Below, one piece after another: positions 4,700-7,710 of a stretch of DNA of 7,710 bases (its first letter is position 1; the number at the start of each line of letters is the position of its first letter). The translations under genes were made by a program, and so were the position numbers. The notes below the pieces were generated by a model. That model was not told the DNA's origin and did not search any database. It saw only the letters and a program-made list of their open reading frames with translations. Source of the DNA: an uncultured Bacteroidia bacterium (GTDB lineage Bacteria; Bacteroidota; Bacteroidia; Bacteroidales; UBA932); contig CACXHM010000035.1 in assembly GCA_902767465.1 (NCBI GenBank), forward strand, positions 1 to 7,710, in the 5' to 3' direction.

Positions 4700-6537
4700 T
4701 GGGAAAACTGAAAGTCCTGCCAGCAAATATTGCAAACATGATAGCCGCCGGGGAGGTGGTCCAGCGCCCTGCATCCGTTATCAAAGAGCTGATGGAGAAC
4801 GCAGTAGATGCAGGAGCTACGCAAGTGGACGTGGTGGTGAAAGATGCCGGACGGACCTTAATGCAAGTGATTGACAACGGGTCCGGTATGAGCCCTGCAG
4901 ATGCAGTACTTTGTTTCGAGAGGCATGCTACCTCAAAAATCGCGGAAGCAGAGGATTTGCAACACATACATAGCTACGGATTCCGGGGAGAAGCTCTCGC
5001 TTCCATCGCAGCCGTTGCCGAGGTTACTCTCAAAACAAGGCGTCCGGATGACGATACTGCTACGCAGGTAAGCATTTCAGGTCCCGGTGCGGTCAAAACA
5101 TCTTCGATAGCTGCTCCTTCCGGAAGCAATTTCCTTATCAGAAACCTTTTCTACAATACTCCTGCACGCCGGAAGTTCCTCAAGTCCGACAATGTAGAAC
5201 TGCGACACATCGTAGAGGAATTCACCCGCGTTGCGCTCACCTGTCCCGATACCGGCTTCAGCCTCAATTCGAACGGACGCGACATATTCCGCCTCCGTCC
5301 TGTCAAATCCCTGAAATTCAGGGTACTTGATTTGATGGGCTCCGGTGTGGCGAGCGATTTGGTAGATATTACAGCGGAAACATCAATAGTGCGCGTCAGC
5401 GGATTCCTGGCGAAGCCTGATGCAGCGCGCAAAACCATAGGAAACCAGTTCTTCTTCATAAACGGACGATATTTCCGCAGCCCCTACCTTCACAAGGCAG
5501 TAATGAAAGCCTACGAAGAGTATCTGCCTGAAGGCTATACTCCTTCTTATTTTATTTGGCTGGAGACTCCTCCGGAGAGCGTGGATGTGAACATCCACCC
5601 CACAAAAGCCGAAGTAAAATTCGAAGAAGAGGTGGTAATCTTCCAGACCATATATGCCTGTGTACGTGAGACACTTGGAAAGAATGCCTTTGGGGACGGA
5701 TTGGACTTCGAAACTGAAAACCGGATAGAAATACCGCAGATGAATCGCAGCTTCGAAGAATACAGAGGCTCTTCACCCGTTGCTCCGGGGCCGGTTCTGG
5801 ATCCGGGGTATAATCCGTTTGACACTCCAAGTAATGCCGGGGACGACGGGGGGAACTGGCAAGGAGATAATGCCGGAGGGCATTCCGGCCAGACCGGGTT
5901 TGACAGGCCGTCTTCCGCCTGGGAACAGAATCCGAATTACGGAGCTTTGTTCGAAGAGAATCAGGCGGCAAATTCGAAAGCCCTGATTGTGGGAGGGCGA
6001 ATCATCATCGCGCCGTCGGCTTCCGGAGTGCTGATGGTGCATATCCGCAGGGCCTGGGAGCGAATTCTCTATGAAAAAACCCTCCGTGCCCTTTCACAGA
6101 ACGTTCCGGTTACCCAAACAGCTCTTTTCCCCGTACAGGTTCAGATAGGGACGGTTCCAAGGCTGCTTTTCGACGAACATGCCGCCATGCTCGCATCCGC
6201 AGGATTCGACATCATCCCGTTCGGCAACGATACCGTGGTCGTGAACGGTGTGCCGGAAGGTTATTCGTGCGAAGCCGGAAAGGTGCAGCAGATGGTTCAG
6301 GACCTGATACTGATACTGTCAGATGAGACATCGGGAGTCCCGGAAATAGTACGTTCCAAACTTGCATCCAAACTTGCCACTCTTGGCAGTCTTAACGTGG
6401 AAGCTCCCAAGAATGCTCAGCAGGCTCAGGAACTGATAGACAAACTCTTTTCATGCGACAATTCCGAGCTAACCTCCTCCGGAAAGAAGATTACAGCATT
6501 GCTGAGTGCAGAAGAACTGGAAAAAAGATTTCAATAG
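4699..6537 (+). CDS. mutL: DNA mismatch repair protein MutL
   Basis: MutL is the ATP-dependent matchmaker that couples MutS mismatch recognition to strand incision or removal. The 612-residue product has an intact N-terminal GHKL ATPase: E30/N34 in KELMENAVDAGA, DNGSGM (59-64), and GFRGEAL (94-100). The transducer domain contains INGRYFRSPYL and VDVNIHPTK (295-303). A Gly/Asn/Pro-rich linker spans about 340-420. In the C-terminal dimerisation/endonuclease domain the segment H448 to E459 (HIRRAWERILYE) aligns by register with the endonuclease motif DQHAx2Ex4E. The Asp and the motif His are replaced by H448 and R450, while E454 and E459 remain. C586 survives near the C-terminal metal site, but the surrounding residues look unlike the usual pattern. 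A beta-clamp-binding type motif QTALFP (473-478) is retained. The gene overlaps the upstream stop by one base and is followed by the rhomboid gene after 3 nt. Identity is certain; endonuclease activity is doubtful from sequence. Confidence 0.97.
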   Translation: MGKLKVLPANIANMIAAGEVVQRPASVIKELMENAVDAGATQVDVVVKDAGRTLMQVIDNGSGMSPADAVLCFERHATSKIAEAEDLQHIHSYGFRGEALASIAAVAEVTLKTRRPDDDTATQVSISGPGAVKTSSIAAPSGSNFLIRNLFYNTPARRKFLKSDNVELRHIVEEFTRVALTCPDTGFSLNSNGRDIFRLRPVKSLKFRVLDLMGSGVASDLVDITAETSIVRVSGFLAKPDAARKTIGNQFFFINGRYFRSPYLHKAVMKAYEEYLPEGYTPSYFIWLETPPESVDVNIHPTKAEVKFEEEVVIFQTIYACVRETLGKNAFGDGLDFETENRIEIPQMNRSFEEYRGSSPVAPGPVLDPGYNPFDTPSNAGDDGGNWQGDNAGGHSGQTGFDRPSSAWEQNPNYGALFEENQAANSKALIVGGRIIIAPSASGVLMVHIRRAWERILYEKTLRALSQNVPVTQTALFPVQVQIGTVPRLLFDEHAAMLASAGFDIIPFGNDTVVVNGVPEGYSCEAGKVQQMVQDLILILSDETSGVPEIVRSKLASKLATLGSLNVEAPKNAQQAQELIDKLFSCDNSELTSSGKKITALLSAEELEKRFQ

Positions 6538-6540
6538 ACT

Positions 6541-7173
6541 ATGCCCTACATACAAGATAACAGACGACAATTGCCGATTACGGTGCACCTTATAATTATC
6601 AACGTGATATTCTTTCTGGCCACCATGGTGAACGAAGGTTTCATGATGAAGAATTTCGCACTGTTCTATCCGGCCACCCCCTGGTTCAAACTGTGGCAAC
6701 CCCTTTCATACATGTTTATGCATGGAGGTTTCTGGCACCTGTTTTTCAACATGTATTCCCTATACATTTTCGGGATGGCGGTAGAACGGATCATCGGGCA
6801 GAAACGTTTCTTGATCTTGTATTTCCTGAGCGGACTCGGAGCGGCGGCAGCGCAGCTGGGGGTCCAGGCCATGGACAGTGCCATACAGATGGTGCCTACA
6901 GTAGGTGCTTCGGGATGCGTTTACGGAGTTATCGTGGCATTCGCCATGATTTTCCCTGAAGCCAAACTTACCCTGATATTCCCACCTGTGACTCTTTCCG
7001 CAAAATGGATGGCAGTGATTTTTATTGGCATAGAACTGTTTACCGGTGTTACCGGAACCCAGGCAGGCGTGGCACACTTTGCCCATCTTGGCGGGGCCTT
7101 GATAGGATTCATCCTGATATGGTGGTGGTATAAACGCCGCAAAAAAAACAATAATTCCTATGTCCACTATTGA
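6541..7173 (+). CDS. Rhomboid family intramembrane serine protease
   Basis: Rhomboids cleave transmembrane substrates inside the lipid bilayer using a Ser-His dyad. The 210-residue product has about six hydrophobic segments, the size of the minimal bacterial core. The L1/TM2 signature is HGGFWHLFFNMYSLYIFG (61-78), with H66 and N70 at oxyanion-hole positions. The nucleophile is S124 in GASGCVYG, and the general base is H182 in HFAHLGGALIG. Catalytic residues are complete, so it should be active. Cys126 after GASG, where Ala is common, is a mild variation. A short basic tail (KRRKKNNN) follows the last helix, suggesting a cytoplasmic C-terminus. It sits 3 nt after mutL, and its end overlaps the next gene by 14 nt in another frame. 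A mutL-rhomboid order is, to my recollection, recurrent in Bacteroidota, often with a second rhomboid gene, which is absent here. Substrates cannot be inferred. Confidence 0.95.
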   Translation: MPYIQDNRRQLPITVHLIIINVIFFLATMVNEGFMMKNFALFYPATPWFKLWQPLSYMFMHGGFWHLFFNMYSLYIFGMAVERIIGQKRFLILYFLSGLGAAAAQLGVQAMDSAIQMVPTVGASGCVYGVIVAFAMIFPEAKLTLIFPPVTLSAKWMAVIFIGIELFTGVTGTQAGVAHFAHLGGALIGFILIWWWYKRRKKNNNSYVHY

Positions 7174-7710
7174 TACAGTCATTGCCGAAGCCCTTACGGT
7201 TTTGAAACAGGGCGGTGTAATTTTGTACCCTACCGACACAGTGTGGGGGCTTGGATGCGATGCAACCAATTCGGCTGCCGTTTCAAGAATTTTTGAAATA
7301 AAAAGGCGCAGCGGAGCCAAATCCCTTGTGCTTCTTGCAAGTGATATGGATATGGTGGCAAAGCACGTGAAGCAGATTCCGTCCATAGCCATCGACCTGG
7401 TTGAGGTAAACGATGCGCCAATGACCATCATCTACCCCGGAGCCCAGTATCTGGCTCCCGAGGTAGTGGCCGAAGACGGTTCGGTGGGCATCCGCATTCC
7501 ATTGAACGACTTTTGCAAGCAGTTGGTACGACGCCTTCGCAAGCCGCTTGTTTCAACCTCGGCGAACATTTCTGGTGAAGAAACTCCTTCCAGTTTCAAT
7601 GAAATATCTTCAGAAATAACATCTGCTGTAGATTATGTGGTTCCCGCAGGCTTCGACAAGGGAGCTACAGGGAAAGCGTCTCAGATCATAAAACTCGGCC
7701 TTCGCGGCGA
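7160..7710 (+). CDS. L-threonylcarbamoyladenylate synthase, TsaC/Sua5/YrdC family (3' end beyond window)
   Basis: This enzyme makes threonylcarbamoyl-AMP from threonine, bicarbonate and ATP for the t6A37 modification of ANN-decoding tRNAs. The frame is open from the ATG at 7160 to the window edge, giving 183 complete codons. Family motifs are YPTDTVWGLGCDA (23-35), the substrate-binding basic cluster IKRRSGAKS (47-55), SVGIRIP (108-114), and STSANISG (132-139). The last residues (KASQIIKLGLRG) match the region close to the end of short TsaC-type proteins, so only a few codons are probably missing; a longer Sua5-type C-terminal domain cannot be excluded. The start overlaps the rhomboid gene by 14 nt, and the conserved region begins near residue 20, so the ATG at 7160 fits. 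The symbol is left blank because TsaC, Sua5, YrdC and YciO types are not separable with confidence on partial sequence. Confidence 0.92.
   Translation, partial: MSTIDTVIAEALTVLKQGGVILYPTDTVWGLGCDATNSAAVSRIFEIKRRSGAKSLVLLASDMDMVAKHVKQIPSIAIDLVEVNDAPMTIIYPGAQYLAPEVVAEDGSVGIRIPLNDFCKQLVRRLRKPLVSTSANISGEETPSSFNEISSEITSAVDYVVPAGFDKGATGKASQIIKLGLRG

Noticed and set aside
6760..7431. A 223-codon minus-strand open frame across the rhomboid and TsaC-type genes
   Set aside because: It is antisense to two genes with complete catalytic motifs, and its translation has no plausible domain.
1..7710. A mobile element, phage, toxin-antitoxin or defence island
   Set aside because: I saw no transposase, integrase, terminal inverted repeats, tRNA gene or defence-type domains. 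The content is mainly core chromosomal genes with consistent composition.

Overview
The window looks like chromosomal DNA from a Bacteroidota bacterium, probably order Bacteroidales. The evidence is the promoter style (TAnnTTTG -7 boxes and no clear Shine-Dalgarno sequences), the small Bacteroidota-type membrane protein in front of mutL, and the mutL-rhomboid order. Base composition is balanced, and most of the region is densely packed housekeeping DNA. Genus cannot be told from the sequence.

Layout. Positions 1-348 carry no convincing gene. They hold phased A-tracts (about 23-74), a 52-bp tandemly repeated hairpin unit (about 77-174), and two candidate -7 boxes for the next gene. Gene 1 (370-2394, +) encodes a large exported, cysteine-rich protein: a beta-rich N-terminal half followed by an alpha-helical half that resembles six-hairpin (alpha/alpha toroid) carbohydrate-active proteins, with no confident family. 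Its stop codon directly abuts the stop of the convergent CNNM/CBS membrane protein (2395-3441, -). Divergent from the latter is a tiny Ala/Lys-rich lipoprotein (3598-3834, +) with its own promoter, a 5' UTR palindrome and an intrinsic terminator. The T-tract of that terminator overlaps the stop codon of convergent ispF (3884-4360, -), an enzyme of the MEP isoprenoid pathway.

A 42-bp gap with two interleaved, oppositely facing -7 boxes separates ispF from a tightly packed operon on the + strand. The operon encodes a 98-residue single-TM protein, MutL (mismatch repair), a rhomboid intramembrane protease, and an L-threonylcarbamoyladenylate synthase (TsaC/Sua5 family, tRNA t6A synthesis) that runs off the end of the window. 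The junctions are a 1-nt overlap, a 3-nt gap and a 14-nt overlap.

The genes do not form an obvious dedicated new system. The points most worth a second look are: a MutL whose C-terminal endonuclease metal-binding motif appears degenerate while its clamp-binding motif is kept; the tandem hairpin/curved-DNA block at the start; the unassigned secreted protein; very short leaders at several promoters; and the 11-residue amphipathic repeats of the small lipoprotein.
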